A stretch of 64,000 nt of DNA from Prado023 sp963747335 (GCA_963747335.1 CAVVEV010000005.1:124001-188000), one strand, 5' to 3'; shown: positions 8,381 to 17,756, counted from the first letter of the stretch. Notes: generated from the sequence alone by a model not told the origin. Made by a program: numbers and translations.

Positions 8381-9289
8381 ATGGCATCGAGCACCCTCCT
8401 GGCCCCACTGGCCGCATCCGTGCGCACGGTGCTGTCCGGGCGCGCGGATGGCCAGTCCGACATCGCCCGCGCTATCGCGAAGCCCCGGGGAGCGCCCGGG
8501 TGGTTCGCCCCGGGTGACGCGATCTGGACGGTCCACGGCTCGGTGGCGACCTTCGTCGGGGGGATCCGCAGCCTCTACCTCCAGGCGTTGCACCCCATGG
8601 CCCTCGCCGGCGTCGATCAGCACTCGTCGTACCGTCAGGACCCGTTCGGCCGGCTGCAGCGAACGGGCGCCTACCTCGCCGCCACGACCTACGGCTCGGC
8701 GGACCTGGCGCAACAGACAGTGGATGCGGTGCGCGGGATGCACCGGCGCGTCCAGGGCACCGCGTCGGACGGACGCACCTACTCCGCGCAGGACCCGCGC
8801 CTGCTCGAGTGGGTGCACATCGCCCTGGTGGACTCGATGCTGTCGGCCTACCTGTACCTCGGCCACGACGGGGAGATCGACCCCGACGGCTATGTCGCGG
8901 ACATGGCGGTGGTCGGCGAGCGGATGGGGGTCCCGCGCCCACCCCGAACCCAGGCCGAGCTCGCGGAGTGCTTCGCCGGCTTCCGCCCGGAGCTCCGGGT
9001 GGACGACCATGTTCACCGGATCCATGGCTTCGTGACCAACGCCCCCTTGCCCGTGGCCTTGCGGCCGGGCTACCGCGTACTGGCCCGGGCGGCCTGGGCG
9101 ACCCAGCCGGACTGGGCGCTGGAGATGCTCGGGTCGAACCCACGCCTCGGTCGGTTGGATGTCGCTGCCGCAGATGCCGCCCTGCAGGTGCTGCGGGTTG
9201 CCCTCGTCGCGTCGCCCGCGAGGCTGGCAGGAGAGCGCCGGCTGGCAGGTGGGGTGCCGGCCGGCGGTGCACCGCTACGATCCGGCTGA
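8381..9289 (+). CDS. DUF2236 (MpaB/Lcp-like oxygenase domain) protein
   Basis: 302 residues of the DUF2236 family, which includes MpaB-like and rubber oxygenase (Lcp)-related haem proteins; most members are uncharacterised. The family block LQALHPMALAGVDQHSSY, followed by DPFGRLQRTGAYLAATTYG, is present near residues 60-105. Later His/Trp-containing blocks (DPRLLEWVHIALVDSM; VDDHVHRIHGF) fit the helical fold. The ATG at 8381 starts just before the conserved region. The next SDR gene follows after 24 bp, so the two may be cotranscribed. An oxidoreductase role is inferred only from the family. Confidence 0.83.
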   Translation: MASSTLLAPLAASVRTVLSGRADGQSDIARAIAKPRGAPGWFAPGDAIWTVHGSVATFVGGIRSLYLQALHPMALAGVDQHSSYRQDPFGRLQRTGAYLAATTYGSADLAQQTVDAVRGMHRRVQGTASDGRTYSAQDPRLLEWVHIALVDSMLSAYLYLGHDGEIDPDGYVADMAVVGERMGVPRPPRTQAELAECFAGFRPELRVDDHVHRIHGFVTNAPLPVALRPGYRVLARAAWATQPDWALEMLGSNPRLGRLDVAAADAALQVLRVALVASPARLAGERRLAGGVPAGGAPLRSG

Positions 9290-9313
9290 CGGACCGGCGG
9301 CGCAGGAGGTCAG

Positions 9314-10177
9314 ATGGGGTATGGGTCGATCTACCGCGAAGGGCTCTTCGCCGACCAGGTCGTGGTGGTGACGGGCGCGGGATCGGGGATCGGTCGGTGC
9401 ACCGCCCATGAGCTGGCCAGCCTTGGGGCGACGGTCGCACTGGTCGGGCGGGCTCGCGACAAGCTCGAGACCGTGCGCAGCGAGATCGAGGCGGACGGCG
9501 GCAGCGCCAGCATCCACGAGTGCGACATCCGCGACGAGGCGCAGGTCAGGGCCATCGTCGCCGACGCCCTGGCCGCCCACGGGCGCATCGATGGACTGGT
9601 CAACAACGCAGGTGGGCAGTTCCCGGCTCCGTTGGCCGCGATCAGCGCCAAGGGCTGGGACGCCGTGGTGCGCACGAACCTCACCGGCGGCTTCCTCATG
9701 GCACGCGAGTGCTACACGCAATGGATGCTCGGCCACGGTGGGGCCATCGTGAACATCATCGCCGACATGTGGAACGGCATGCCGGGCATGGGTCACTCCG
9801 GTGCGGCCCGGGCAGGGATGCTGAACCTCACCGAGACCGCGTCCCTGGAATGGGCGCCCGTGCGGGTCAACGCGGTGGCTCCCGGGTGGATCGCCTCCAG
9901 CGGGATGGATCACTACCCGCCGGAGATGAAGACGCTGATCACCAGCCTGCCCAAGAGCGTGCCGTTGAACCGGTTCGGCACCGAGAGCGAGGTCTCAGCC
10001 GCGATCGTGTTCCTGCTCTCACCCGCGGCGGCGTTCGTCTCCGGCGCCTGCCTACGGGTGGACGGCGCGGCCCCGAACGCCAAGCGTGTCTGGCCGATGG
10101 TGGGCAGCGGACCGAACGAGGCGTTCGCGGGGTTCCACCTCGCGCAGACCCCGAAGATCCTGCAGCCGGACGCGTAG
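9314..10177 (+). CDS. SDR oxidoreductase resembling peroxisomal trans-2-enoyl-CoA reductase
   Basis: 287-residue SDR. The NAD(P) motif VVVTGAGSGIGRCTA lies at residues 17-31, DGLVNNAGGQFPAPL near 95, and the C-terminal PG motif NAVAPGWIASSG is present. The active-site helix reads HSGAARAGMLNLTETASLEW in place of YxxxK. As I recall, mammalian PECR and a bacterial subgroup share the HSGAARAG signature, which points to acyl-CoA substrates. The 110 residues after the motif, including FLLSPAAAFVSGACLRVDG, also follow that subgroup. A GGAGG lies just upstream of the ATG. The substrate is inferred. Confidence 0.82.
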   Translation: MGYGSIYREGLFADQVVVVTGAGSGIGRCTAHELASLGATVALVGRARDKLETVRSEIEADGGSASIHECDIRDEAQVRAIVADALAAHGRIDGLVNNAGGQFPAPLAAISAKGWDAVVRTNLTGGFLMARECYTQWMLGHGGAIVNIIADMWNGMPGMGHSGAARAGMLNLTETASLEWAPVRVNAVAPGWIASSGMDHYPPEMKTLITSLPKSVPLNRFGTESEVSAAIVFLLSPAAAFVSGACLRVDGAAPNAKRVWPMVGSGPNEAFAGFHLAQTPKILQPDA

Positions 10178-10342
10178 TCGGCCGCCCGGGTCCGTGGTCG
10201 GCCGGCAGGGTCGCGTAGCCCGTACCGGGGACGCATGGCCGAACGACGGAGCCCGTGCCCGTACAGGGGGACGTAAAGGTCGGGAGGCATGGCCGCATGC
10301 GGATCGCGTAGCCGTTTGCGGGTCGGTGCGGCCCCCTCCCGA

Positions 10343-11128
10343 TCAGATCCCCTGCCAGTCAGGTTTCCCCTCGTAGGTGTTGGTGTAGTAACTGGTCAGC
10401 CGCAACTGGTGGGCCGCTTCCTCGTCGACCACGACCGTGGCGTGCGGGTGCATCTGCAGGATCGAAGCCGGCCAGCGCGCCGACACGCCACCCTCGACGC
10501 ACTCGGCCACGGCTTGGGCTTTGCCGAACCCGAAGCCCAGCATGATTGCGTGCCGGGCCTCCATGATCGTGCCGAGGCCCTGAGTGAGGCAGTGCTTGGG
10601 AACCTGGTTGATGTCCCCGTCGAAGAAGCGCGCGTTGTCCTCGCGGGTCTTGGTGGTCAGAGTTTTCAACCTGGTTCGGGAGACCAGCGACGACCCAGGC
10701 ATGTTGAAGGCCAGGTGCCCGTCGGATCCGATGCCCAGGATCTGGATGTCGATCCCGCCCGCGTCCTTGATGGCCTGGTCGTAGTCCCGCCCGGCCTTTG
10801 CCAGGTCCTCAGCCAGTCCGTCAGGACCGTTGACGGCGTCCGGGGCGAAGTCGACCTGACCGGTGAACTCGCGCTCGATGAAGGTCCGGTACAACTCGGG
10901 GTGGCCGGCGGGTAGGCCGACGTACTCGTCGAGATTGAACGCCGTGGCCCGCGCGAAGCTCAGCCCCTCCTCCTTGTGCCGTCGGATCAATTCCTTGTAG
11001 ACCCCCAGAGGGGTAGACCCGGTCGCCAGGCCCAGCACAGCGTCCGGCTTGGCCGCGAGCAGCGTGCTGTAGGCGTCGGCCACGATCGGCGCGGCGTCCT
11101 CCGGCTTGCGGACGATGATGACCTCCAC
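10343..11128 (-). CDS. nagB: Glucosamine-6-phosphate deaminase with substituted catalytic Glu
   Basis: 261 residues. NagB converts glucosamine 6-phosphate to fructose 6-phosphate and ammonia during amino-sugar catabolism. Visible motifs are LGLATGSTPLGVYKELI (phosphate binding, near 33-49), FNLDEYVGLP (catalytic Asp) and GIGSDGHLAFNMPGSS (Asp-Gly-His). In E. coli NagB the last motif reads DGHIAFNEP and its Glu148 belongs to the catalytic triad; here the codon is ATG, Met. The rest, including SRTRLKTLTTKTREDN and the YYTNTYEG tail, is typical. Activity is therefore likely but altered. A GAGG lies before the start. The gene stands alone, with no nagA in view. Confidence 0.92.
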   Translation of the reverse strand: MEVIIVRKPEDAAPIVADAYSTLLAAKPDAVLGLATGSTPLGVYKELIRRHKEEGLSFARATAFNLDEYVGLPAGHPELYRTFIEREFTGQVDFAPDAVNGPDGLAEDLAKAGRDYDQAIKDAGGIDIQILGIGSDGHLAFNMPGSSLVSRTRLKTLTTKTREDNARFFDGDINQVPKHCLTQGLGTIMEARHAIMLGFGFGKAQAVAECVEGGVSARWPASILQMHPHATVVVDEEAAHQLRLTSYYTNTYEGKPDWQGI

Positions 11129-11215
11129 AGCAGCCTCCTCGGGCTTCGGTGACTCGGCGACTCGGCAACCCCATCCTGCCGTGGCCGGGGGGTTGGTCGC
11201 CGGGCGAGCGCAGCG

Positions 11216-12968
11216 TCAGGACCCACACTCGTGCGGCGGATCTGGATGATCGCGGATCGTGAACCCTGCCGGTGTGCCCCACCTCCAGGCAACGGGGTCC
11301 GGCGGGTCGAGGCCCTGCACATCACCGGAGGGCTCATTCTGGTCGGTACCACCGGCGACGCCCTCCGAGGGCGGCACTGGATCGAGCGACCATCCGACGT
11401 GAGTCTTCAGAACGTGATGTCGCCGGCACAGCGGACCGAGGTTCGCGGCCGTGGTGGCGCCAACGGGGTACGGGACGGTGTGGTCGAGGTCGCAGGTGCT
11501 CGCCGGCTGACGGCAACCGGGCATCCGGCAGACCGGCTCCCTGGCCCGGACCAGCCGCGCAAGGGCGGCGGTGGGGACATAACTGCGCGTTCCCGTCGCC
11601 ACAACGGCCCCTGAAGCATCGGTGATCCATGCGCGCCAGTTGCCGTCCGCGGCAATGGTCCGTGCCAACCGTGCGGGGATGGGGCCGAGGCCGGGGATGT
11701 GCGCAGGATCATCAGCCATCCCGAGGACGTCCGCCAGCGACATGACGACGGAGATCTCCGGTCGCGCGCTCGCCTGGGACCGGGCCCCGCACTGACCGCC
11801 ATCAGTCGGATGCCCGAAGCAGCACGCCGCGACCTCAACTTCGGATCCGGAGGGCGCCGCGCCAGAGCTGCCAGCGTTCACGCTGAGGGCGACTGCAGCA
11901 TCCCCCGTCGACGCTGAATGCGCACACCTGCCAGAGGCTCCCAGCAGGATGTCGACGAGGACGTCTGCACGAATCTGATCGCGGGTGCGCGTGTCTGCAG
12001 GATCCGACAGACCCGTGGCGATCGCCGTCAGGCGACGATGGATGCGATGGGCGTCCGTCGCGTCCAGATCGGCGACGATCGTCGCCATCCCGTGGCGATC
12101 CGGAAGCATCTGGACACGCCGGCCGGCGAAAGCTCGCTGCCGGGCTTCCTGATCGGTGTCAGGGCACATGCGCAGTCGAGCCCTCCGAGCAGCTCGGCCG
12201 ACCTCGGCCGAAGTCCAGGAGCGCCTGCCCGAATCGCGGCGCTGCAGGACCTTGTCGCACACGTGGCTGACGACGAGTGCCGCCTGCTCGTCGGTCAGGT
12301 CCTCCACCTCGCGCACGACCAGACGTGCCGCCCACGCGGATATCGTCGCCGAGGAGACCAGCTCCACCAGGCGAGGGTGCGCCACCAGTTCGCGGGCGCC
12401 AACGATCCGGTTGGCCATCGATCCCAGGGACGTTCGCAGGGCGCTGGCGAGCTCCTCCACGTGCCGGGTCGCTCACCCGCAGGCCGAGTTCCGGGATACT
12501 GAACGTCACCTCCTCCTGCCCGGCACAGTCGACCAGGGCACACGCGGCGCCCGCCGCCGCCCAAGCACCGCAGGCCTCCCATGCGGCCGACAGCACCACC
12601 ATGCACGCACACGGCCAACCCGGGCTGCTGCCAGGGGTGGGAGTCGGGCCGGGTACCTCGTCCGCATGCGGGCCGACGCACTTCTGGATGCGCCCGATGG
12701 CAGTCAGCGCGTCCGCCAGTTGGGGACCGGCCGGCCGCCAGAGCAGGGTGCGGACATCGTCACGCATGGACGCGTCCCACCAGTCCGACTCGGTCCAGCC
12801 GGGGCGCTCATCGAGCCACCACGTGCGAATCAGCGCACGCAACCGCTCCTCATGAGCTTCGCGTGCCTCCGAGTTGGGCTGTCCCTCGTGCGTCCAGACG
12901 ACGGCCAGCGAGTCCGCGGCCACCGAGACCCCCGTCGTCACCCCCGCCGTCACAACCCCCGCCGTCAC
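11216..12968 (-). pseudogene. 13E12-type DUF222/HNH endonuclease protein, split by one frameshift
   Basis: About 580 residues in two frames. The N-terminal part (12968 to about 12470) has the Trp-rich and Cys/Ala blocks of the DUF222 family (ALIRTWWLDERPGW; LSAAWEACGAWAAAGAACAL). The reading then shifts at about 12465-12475 into EELASALRTSLGSMANRIVG and the body of DUF222. It ends with an HNH nuclease domain: CRMPGCRQPASTCDLDHTVP, then LGPLCRRHHVLKTHVGWSL. Both halves are otherwise uninterrupted. The GTG at 12968 has GGGGGAG upstream and lies 15 bp from a perfect LexA box, so the gene should be induced by DNA damage. In mycobacteria, 13E12 genes are also in the LexA regulon. Confidence 0.82.
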
Positions 12969-12982
12969 GACTCCCCCATCTC

Positions 12983-12998
12983 TCGAACTGGTGTTCGA
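12983..12998 (-). promoter_or_regulatory. LexA (SOS) box
   Basis: TCGAACTGGTGTTCGA is a perfect TCGAAC-N4-GTTCGA palindrome, the actinobacterial SOS box. It lies 15 bp before the GTG start of the DUF222/HNH gene. Immediately upstream on the minus strand, TAGGAT (13004-12999) could be the -10 element, so LexA would block RNA polymerase directly. Confidence 0.82.
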
Positions 12999-13229
12999 AT
13001 CCTATCACTTGTTCGCGCCCGGAACACAGGGGCACCGATGGTTGTGGACAGCAGATCCGCCGCTTCGGTCTCGCCAGCAGGGCCATCAGACGTGGCCGCC
13101 GACAAGGGCCCAACCCGGCTCCGCACGCGGACTAGAATCCACTCCGACGCCGAACCAGCGCACCGCACTCCCTGGCCCACGACGGCACACCCGACCGGCC
13201 CATCGAGCCCACGCGCTGCACCGGTGCGA

Positions 13230-13301
13230 GCGCCCGTAGCTCAACGGATAGAGCAGCCGGTTTCTACCCGGCTGGTTGGGGGTTCGAGTCCCTCCTGGAC
13301 C
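13230..13301 (+). tRNA. tRNA-Arg(TCT) whose 3' acceptor strand has been replaced
   Basis: Acceptor 5' strand GCGCCCG (13230-13236), D-stem GCTC/GAGC, anticodon stem GCCGG/CCGGC around TTTCTAC (anticodon TCT) and T-stem GGGGG/CCCTC around TTCGAGT are all intact. The last seven bases read CTGGACC and do not pair with the 5' strand. The correct partner CGGGCGC lies 12 kb away at 25307-25313. The gene therefore appears broken by the element that follows, and this copy is probably non-functional. Another tRNA for AGA codons would have to exist elsewhere. Confidence 0.75.
13266..13295 (+). repeat. attL: left copy of the 30-bp direct repeat
   Basis: This 30-bp stretch covers the 3' side of the anticodon stem to the end of the T-stem of tRNA-Arg(TCT). 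It is identical to 25277-25306; the flanking bases differ on both sides. It is the expected core of a tyrosine-recombinase attachment site. Confidence 0.8.
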
Positions 13302-15269
13302 AGTCCCTGCGCACCTATCGCGAGGCCCTTGTCGATGGCACGTTCGGCGAGTCCTTCGTGGAGGTGTACGGCCCCGGGAGTGGCAGCACGTCTTCGCAAG
13401 CGTCCAGTCCCTCAGCAGCGGGGCAATGGATCGCCTCGACTTGAGCCAGTTCGAGATCGTCGTCATCGACGAGTTCCACCACGCGGAGGCGGCGACCTAC
13501 CGCGCGCTGCTTGAGCGGATCCAGCCTCGGGCGAGCTGTTGGGGCTGACCGCCACTCCTGAACGCAGCGACGGGGTGGATGTCCGGGACTTCTTCGACGG
13601 GCGCGCCGCCTACGAGATGCGGCTCTGGGACGCGATGGACGAGAGCCTGCTCGTGCCGATTCCACTACTTCGGGATCCACGACAACGTGGATCTTCGCGG
13701 CGTCGAATGGCGACGTGGCGGGTACGGTCCCTTCTCGGATCCTGAGCGGCGTGTACACCGGCCACGATGCGCGCGTTCGCCTCGTGATCGAGGAGTTACG
13801 CAAGAAGGTCGGGAACCGGTTGATGCGGGCACTCGGATTCTGCGTGTCCATCGATCATGCGCACTTCATGGCAGATCGGTTCAACGCCGCCGGGATCGAT
13901 GCCGTGGCCCTGTCGGGCTCCACGCCCGACGAGCGGCGGGCCGCCGCCATTCGGGCGCTTCGGGACGGCAGGACCCAGTGGTATTCGCGGTCGATCTGTT
14001 CAACGAGGGCCTGGACATCCCGGAGATCGACACCCTGCTGCTGCTGCGACCGACCGAGAGCGCGACCCTGTTCCTGCAGCAGCTCGGCCGCGGCCTTCGG
14101 CGCACGCACGGGAAGTCGGTCCTGACCGTCCTCGACTTCATCGGCCAACAACGTCGCGAGTTCCGGTTCGACGCCAAGATGATGGCGCTCACCGGCGCAA
14201 GCAGGCGCGAGGTCGCCGACCGACTCGATCAGGATCATCCCTGGCTCCCCGGCGGCAGTGCGATGCTGCTCGATCGCGTAGCCAGGGACATCGTGCTGGC
14301 CTCGGTGCGCGATCAGCTGGACTCGCGCCTACCGCGACTCGTCGCCGATGCCCGCAGCATCGGGACCACAGATCTCGCGACGTTCCTTGCGGAATCCGGC
14401 CACGACCTGCCGGCGATCTACCGGAACCGGTCCTGGACGCAGGTCCGGCGGGCTGCGAGGCTCAGCCTCCCTCCCCCCGGACCCCACGAGGAGCAGATCG
14501 CGCGACGGGTGCGTTCCCTGGTCCACGTCGACGACGTCGGGCGGGCGGACGCCTACTCGGCGCTGCTGGCACCCGACGGGCCTGCCTACGGGGCGCTAGG
14601 CGAGTCCGGTCGGCGGATCGCCCGCATGCTGTGCCTCGCGATCTGGCCCGATCGTGCGGGGCGTACCTATCCGGAACTCCTCGATCGGCTCCGAGGCGAG
14701 CCGGCACTCGTCGACGAAATCGGGCAGGTACTGCGGTTGGGCGTGGACTCGTCCCGGCTGGCCCCTGGAGGGCTTGGCGAGCGGGTTGTCCGACGTTCCG
14801 CTGCACTCGCATGCGAGCGTACACACGCCCCGAGATCCTCGCTGCCTTCGGCCTAGCCGACGAGGATCGCTCGGCCCGCGGTCGGCAGGCCGGCGTGGAA
14901 TGGGCCCGTTCGCACAGGGCCGTGCTGCTCCTGGTGAACCTCCGCAAGGATGCGGCGGACTTCAGCCCAACGACGATGTACCGCGACTACGCCCTCGGGG
15001 AGCGCCAATTCCATTGGGAGTCTCAGAACGACACGGCTCTTGATTCCAGCGCAGGTCGAGAGCTACTCGATCCCGCCACCCGCGTGGTGCTATTCGTCCG
15101 CGAGTCGCCCAGCAACGACTTGGGCAAGGGCGCACCCTTCCTCTGCCTCGGCAGAGTCCATCTGGTCCCAGGCTCGGTCAAGGGCGAGCGACCGATCGCG
15201 ATGGTGTGGGAACTCGAGCGGCCGATGCCCGCTGCCGTCTACGAGATCGCGGCCGCCGCGGCTGTGTAG
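13295..15269 (+). pseudogene. DEAD/DEAH-box helicase with C-terminal DUF3427 domain, 5'-truncated and multiply frameshifted
   Basis: The remnant starts in mid-protein at LDQSLRTYREAL, so the N-terminal half with Walker A is missing. Motif II IVVIDEFHH, LLGLTATPERSDG, the C-terminal helicase motifs (AVDLFNEGLDIPEIDTLLLL; QQLGRGLRRTHGKSVLTVLD) and the DUF3427 block (TMYRDYALGERQFHWESQ) are readable. Frame changes are needed near 13375, 13527, 13660, 13740, 13975, 14782 and 14818. Between them the reading is clean. Proteins of this architecture occur in restriction and defence settings. This copy cannot make the full protein. It converges on the mob cassette, whose last gene ends 37 bp away. Confidence 0.8.
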
Positions 15270-15305
15270 GGCACGGCCCAGCTTCGCGACCGAATCGTCG
15301 AGGTC

Positions 15306-16056
15306 CTAGCTGAGCGAGGCTGCCGCCGCGACGTGCCGTCGGATCCGGCTGTTCGTCGCGCCGGTTCGGTCGGCCAACTCATCAGTGGTGGAGATGTCCC
15401 GACCGCGCCTGCGTTCTCCAGGATTCCTGGTCGGCTGGCAGTTCGCACCGGCAGGGCGACGGGCTGAGTCAGCGTACGAGGTGCGCGCTGCCGTTCCCAC
15501 TCGTCCCAGGCCCGCATGAGGATCTGGAAGACGTGGTAGGCACGGGCCAGTTCCCGATCGGTGTGGGTAAGCGCAGCAGGCATCATGCCGAAGGCGATGT
15601 CCGCAAGCAGTCTGGCGAAGCCATCGCGGGCGGGCGCAGCACCATCGGGGGCGCCCGTCGCAGCCTGGCCCGGCGGCGCCGGCTGCTGGCTGATCCTCCC
15701 GGCGATCCGGGCGGCGTGGTGCCAGGGTCCGTCAGGGTTGGCTTCCACGCTCTCGGCCGCGGCCGCGAGACCGGGGGCGAGCTCCACGACATGCCCGTGG
15801 AGTGCGAGGGCTCCGTGCTGGTCGGCATCGTCCATGGCGCGTCGAATGGCCGCGATGAGCTGGGTCAGGTTCGGGTGGTCGGCCAGCCGGTCGTCCGCGG
15901 CCGCGCCTGGCGCTCCTGAGGCTCGGCCGTGTGCGCCAGCTGCTGCTCCATCGTCTGGAGTCGGGCGTCCAAGGCGTTGATGAGTGCTGTCTGCTGCTCG
16001 GATTGCTCGACGAGCGCGGTCAGCGAGTGGGTGAGCAGTTGTTCGAGCTCGGTCAT
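15306..16056 (-). pseudogene. Mobilisation-cassette accessory protein, frame-disrupted
   Basis: It begins MTELEQLLTHSLTALVEQSE at 16056 with a coiled-coil-like N-terminus (INALDARLQTMEQQLAHTA). Near 15905 the sensible reading changes frame to ADDRLADHPNLTQLIAAIRR, then ALHGHVVELAPGLAAAAESV and LARAYHVFQILMRAWDEWER. A second change near 15470 leads to DISTTDELADRTGATNSRIR and the stop at 15306; that end resembles a helix-turn-helix. The product lies directly downstream of the relaxase tail (12 bp), so a role in conjugal mobilisation is likely. No named family is recognised. Confidence 0.4.
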
Positions 16057-16068
16057 GGGCCGGGTCTC

Positions 16069-16500
16069 CTACTTGGGGTCGAGGGGGCGGCAGGGGTGCT
16101 TGGTGCCCTGCCAGGTGCAGGTGGTCCACTCGGTGCCGGTCAGCACCTGGATCGGTTGGCCCTTCTTGTTTGTGATCGTGGTGGCTGGGATGCCCCGCGC
16201 GATCGACCAGCCCAGGGCCAGGGAGCCGATCAGGATCAGGATCGAGAGGCTGGTCGCCGCGATCGGTGGCCAGATCAGCCACCGGCGGACCAGCCGTTGG
16301 GAGGTCCACGCGTCCTGCCGGATGCGATTCAGCCGGGACCCGATAGCGGCGCTGGTTGAAGTCAGCTCGGCGTTGACGTGCGTGTTCCAGTCGCGCACGT
16401 GCGTGGCCAGCTGGGCCTGCATCTGCTCGACCAGGGCCTGCATCTGCGCCTCTGCTGCCTGCTGCAGGGCGTCCTGGTCCCGACGGCTGGAGGCCTGCAA
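16069..16500 (-). CDS. Coiled-coil protein with one membrane segment; probably the displaced C-terminus of the relaxase
   Basis: 143 residues: a long Gln/Ala-rich coiled coil (QQAAEAQMQALVEQMQAQLA), one membrane helix (WPPIAATSLSILILIGSLAL) and a short Cys-containing tail (TTCTWQGTKHPCRPLDPK). The frame can be read upstream as TIGDLHARLQASSRRDQDAL and joins the relaxase frame at a CCCCCGGGG run near 16530. The natural product is therefore probably one relaxase of about 416 residues with a membrane-anchored tail. As it stands the ORF overlaps the relaxase ORF by 139 bp, which is unusual for separate genes. Confidence 0.55.
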   Translation of the reverse strand: MQASSRRDQDALQQAAEAQMQALVEQMQAQLATHVRDWNTHVNAELTSTSAAIGSRLNRIRQDAWTSQRLVRRWLIWPPIAATSLSILILIGSLALGWSIARGIPATTITNKKGQPIQVLTGTEWTTCTWQGTKHPCRPLDPK

Positions 16501-17318
16501 CCGGGCGTGCAGGTCCCCGATCGTCCCCGGGGGCGGGTTGGTCGGTCGTGGGCTCGGGTGGTGGTGAAGTCGTGGACATAGAGGGCTCCCTTCAGCCGGA
16601 TCGGCTTGGTGTCGGGTGCGAGGCGGACGCTGACGTAGTCCTTGCCCGCGCGGGTGATCTCGACGTGCTCAGCCAGCGCGGTGAGCAGGGTGGGGCGGTC
16701 GACGATCCGCCCGGCGGCGACCTGGTCGACCACCCACCCGGTGAGCAGCTCGCGGGGGTCCACACCCCGGGTCTGGCCGGCGCGGGCCGCGGCGGCCGCC
16801 TTGAACATCTCGTGGGCCGGGGGTTGGACCAGCCGGGCCCGGGTCGGGTCGTCGGGGCGGGCCCAGCCCTGTTCGTGGTTCCACGCGTCGCGGACGTGGT
16901 CGAAGTCGGTGCGCCACGACGGTGGGGCCGGGTTGTACGCCAGGCCGCTGGTCAGCTCGACGCGGGCGATCAGCACATGCACGTGCACCCCGTCCCCGGA
17001 GTCAGGGCGGCCGTGTTGCACGGCGGTCCACGCGTACCCGTCGGAGGGTAGGCCGGCGAACGCGAGGGCCTCGAAGTCGGCCAGCACCCCCGCGATCTGT
17101 TCCGGGGTGGGGTGGTCATCGGGGTGGAACGCGATCACCGCCGAGCTGTAGCGGTGCACCGTGCCCAGGCTGTCGGCGACCGCGGCGACCTGGGTGGGGT
17201 CACCGATCAGGACCTGGACGTGGTCACGGTCGACGCCCTTGTGGTCCCGCTCGCCGAGCAGGTAGGCCGCGGCCTTCGCCGCCGATCCGGTGCCGTGGCG
17301 CAGGAACTTGATGTGCAC
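16362..17318 (-). CDS. Relaxase (MobA/VirD2-type mobilisation nuclease)
   Basis: 318 residues as read. The relaxase nicks one strand at oriT and pilots it into the recipient. It begins MHIKFLRHGTGSAAKAAAYL. The metal-binding histidine motif GVHVHVLIARVEL lies near residues 112-124, preceded by AWTAVQHGRPDSGD. The Tyr of AAAYLLGERDH or of HRYSSAVIAFH may be the nicking residue. After YVHDFTTTRAHDRP the frame runs into an Arg/Pro-rich tail that is the wrong reading of the next ORF; a one-base change in the C/G run near 16530 would restore a longer protein. It lies 3 bp after mobC. Confidence 0.82.
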   Translation of the reverse strand: MHIKFLRHGTGSAAKAAAYLLGERDHKGVDRDHVQVLIGDPTQVAAVADSLGTVHRYSSAVIAFHPDDHPTPEQIAGVLADFEALAFAGLPSDGYAWTAVQHGRPDSGDGVHVHVLIARVELTSGLAYNPAPPSWRTDFDHVRDAWNHEQGWARPDDPTRARLVQPPAHEMFKAAAAARAGQTRGVDPRELLTGWVVDQVAAGRIVDRPTLLTALAEHVEITRAGKDYVSVRLAPDTKPIRLKGALYVHDFTTTRAHDRPTRPRGRSGTCTPGCRPPAVGTRTPCSRQQRRRCRPWSSRCRPSWPRTCATGTRTSTPS

Positions 17319-17321
17319 CCC

Positions 17322-17756
17322 TCAGCCCTCCCCGGAGCTCCGGGATGTTCGGCCCGCCCGCGCCGGCAACCCGGCCCGCAGCGCGCCGTCGATGTCGGCG
17401 GCGATCGTCTGCAGGGTGACCAGCCCGGCCACGGTCAGCGGGCCGCCGGTGGCGTTGAGGTGACGGGCGACCTGGTTGAGGTTGTTGCCGATCCGGGCCA
17501 GCTGGACCACTACCGCCGGATCCACTGGCGGGGCCACCGCTCGGCCCAACCCGGTCCGGCGCCGCGGCGGACGGCGGCCCACCCACCCCGCAGGCTCACC
17601 AGGTCGCGCCGCAGCTACCTGCCCGCGGACCCAGTCGGAGACCGTCAGCTCGGCGGCTGCAGCAGCAGCCCGCCAGCCGGTGGCGACCTGCTCGGGCAGG
17701 CGCACCGTCACCTTCGCCGTGGACGCGCCCTGCGGGGCGCGTGGTGGGCGGCCCAT
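17322..17756 (-). CDS. mobC: MobC-family mobilisation accessory protein
   Basis: 144 residues. MobC binds oriT and helps the relaxase open it. The N-terminus is ribbon-helix-helix-like (KVTVRLPEQVATGWRAAA), and the family signature VVVQLARIGNNLNQVARHLN is near residues 85-104. It is the first gene of a minus-strand mob operon (mobC, relaxase, accessory gene). A strong dyad begins 25 bp upstream, the usual place of oriT in such cassettes. Confidence 0.85.
   Translation of the reverse strand: MGRPPRAPQGASTAKVTVRLPEQVATGWRAAAAAAELTVSDWVRGQVAAARPGEPAGWVGRRPPRRRTGLGRAVAPPVDPAVVVQLARIGNNLNQVARHLNATGGPLTVAGLVTLQTIAADIDGALRAGLPARAGRTSRSSGEG

Noticed and set aside
15239..16579. 446-codon minus frame across the mob region
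   Set aside because: Only its middle (about 15470-15905) is protein-like; its ends are out-of-frame readings of the relaxase tail and of the helicase 3' end. The middle is treated as part of the frame-disrupted accessory gene.
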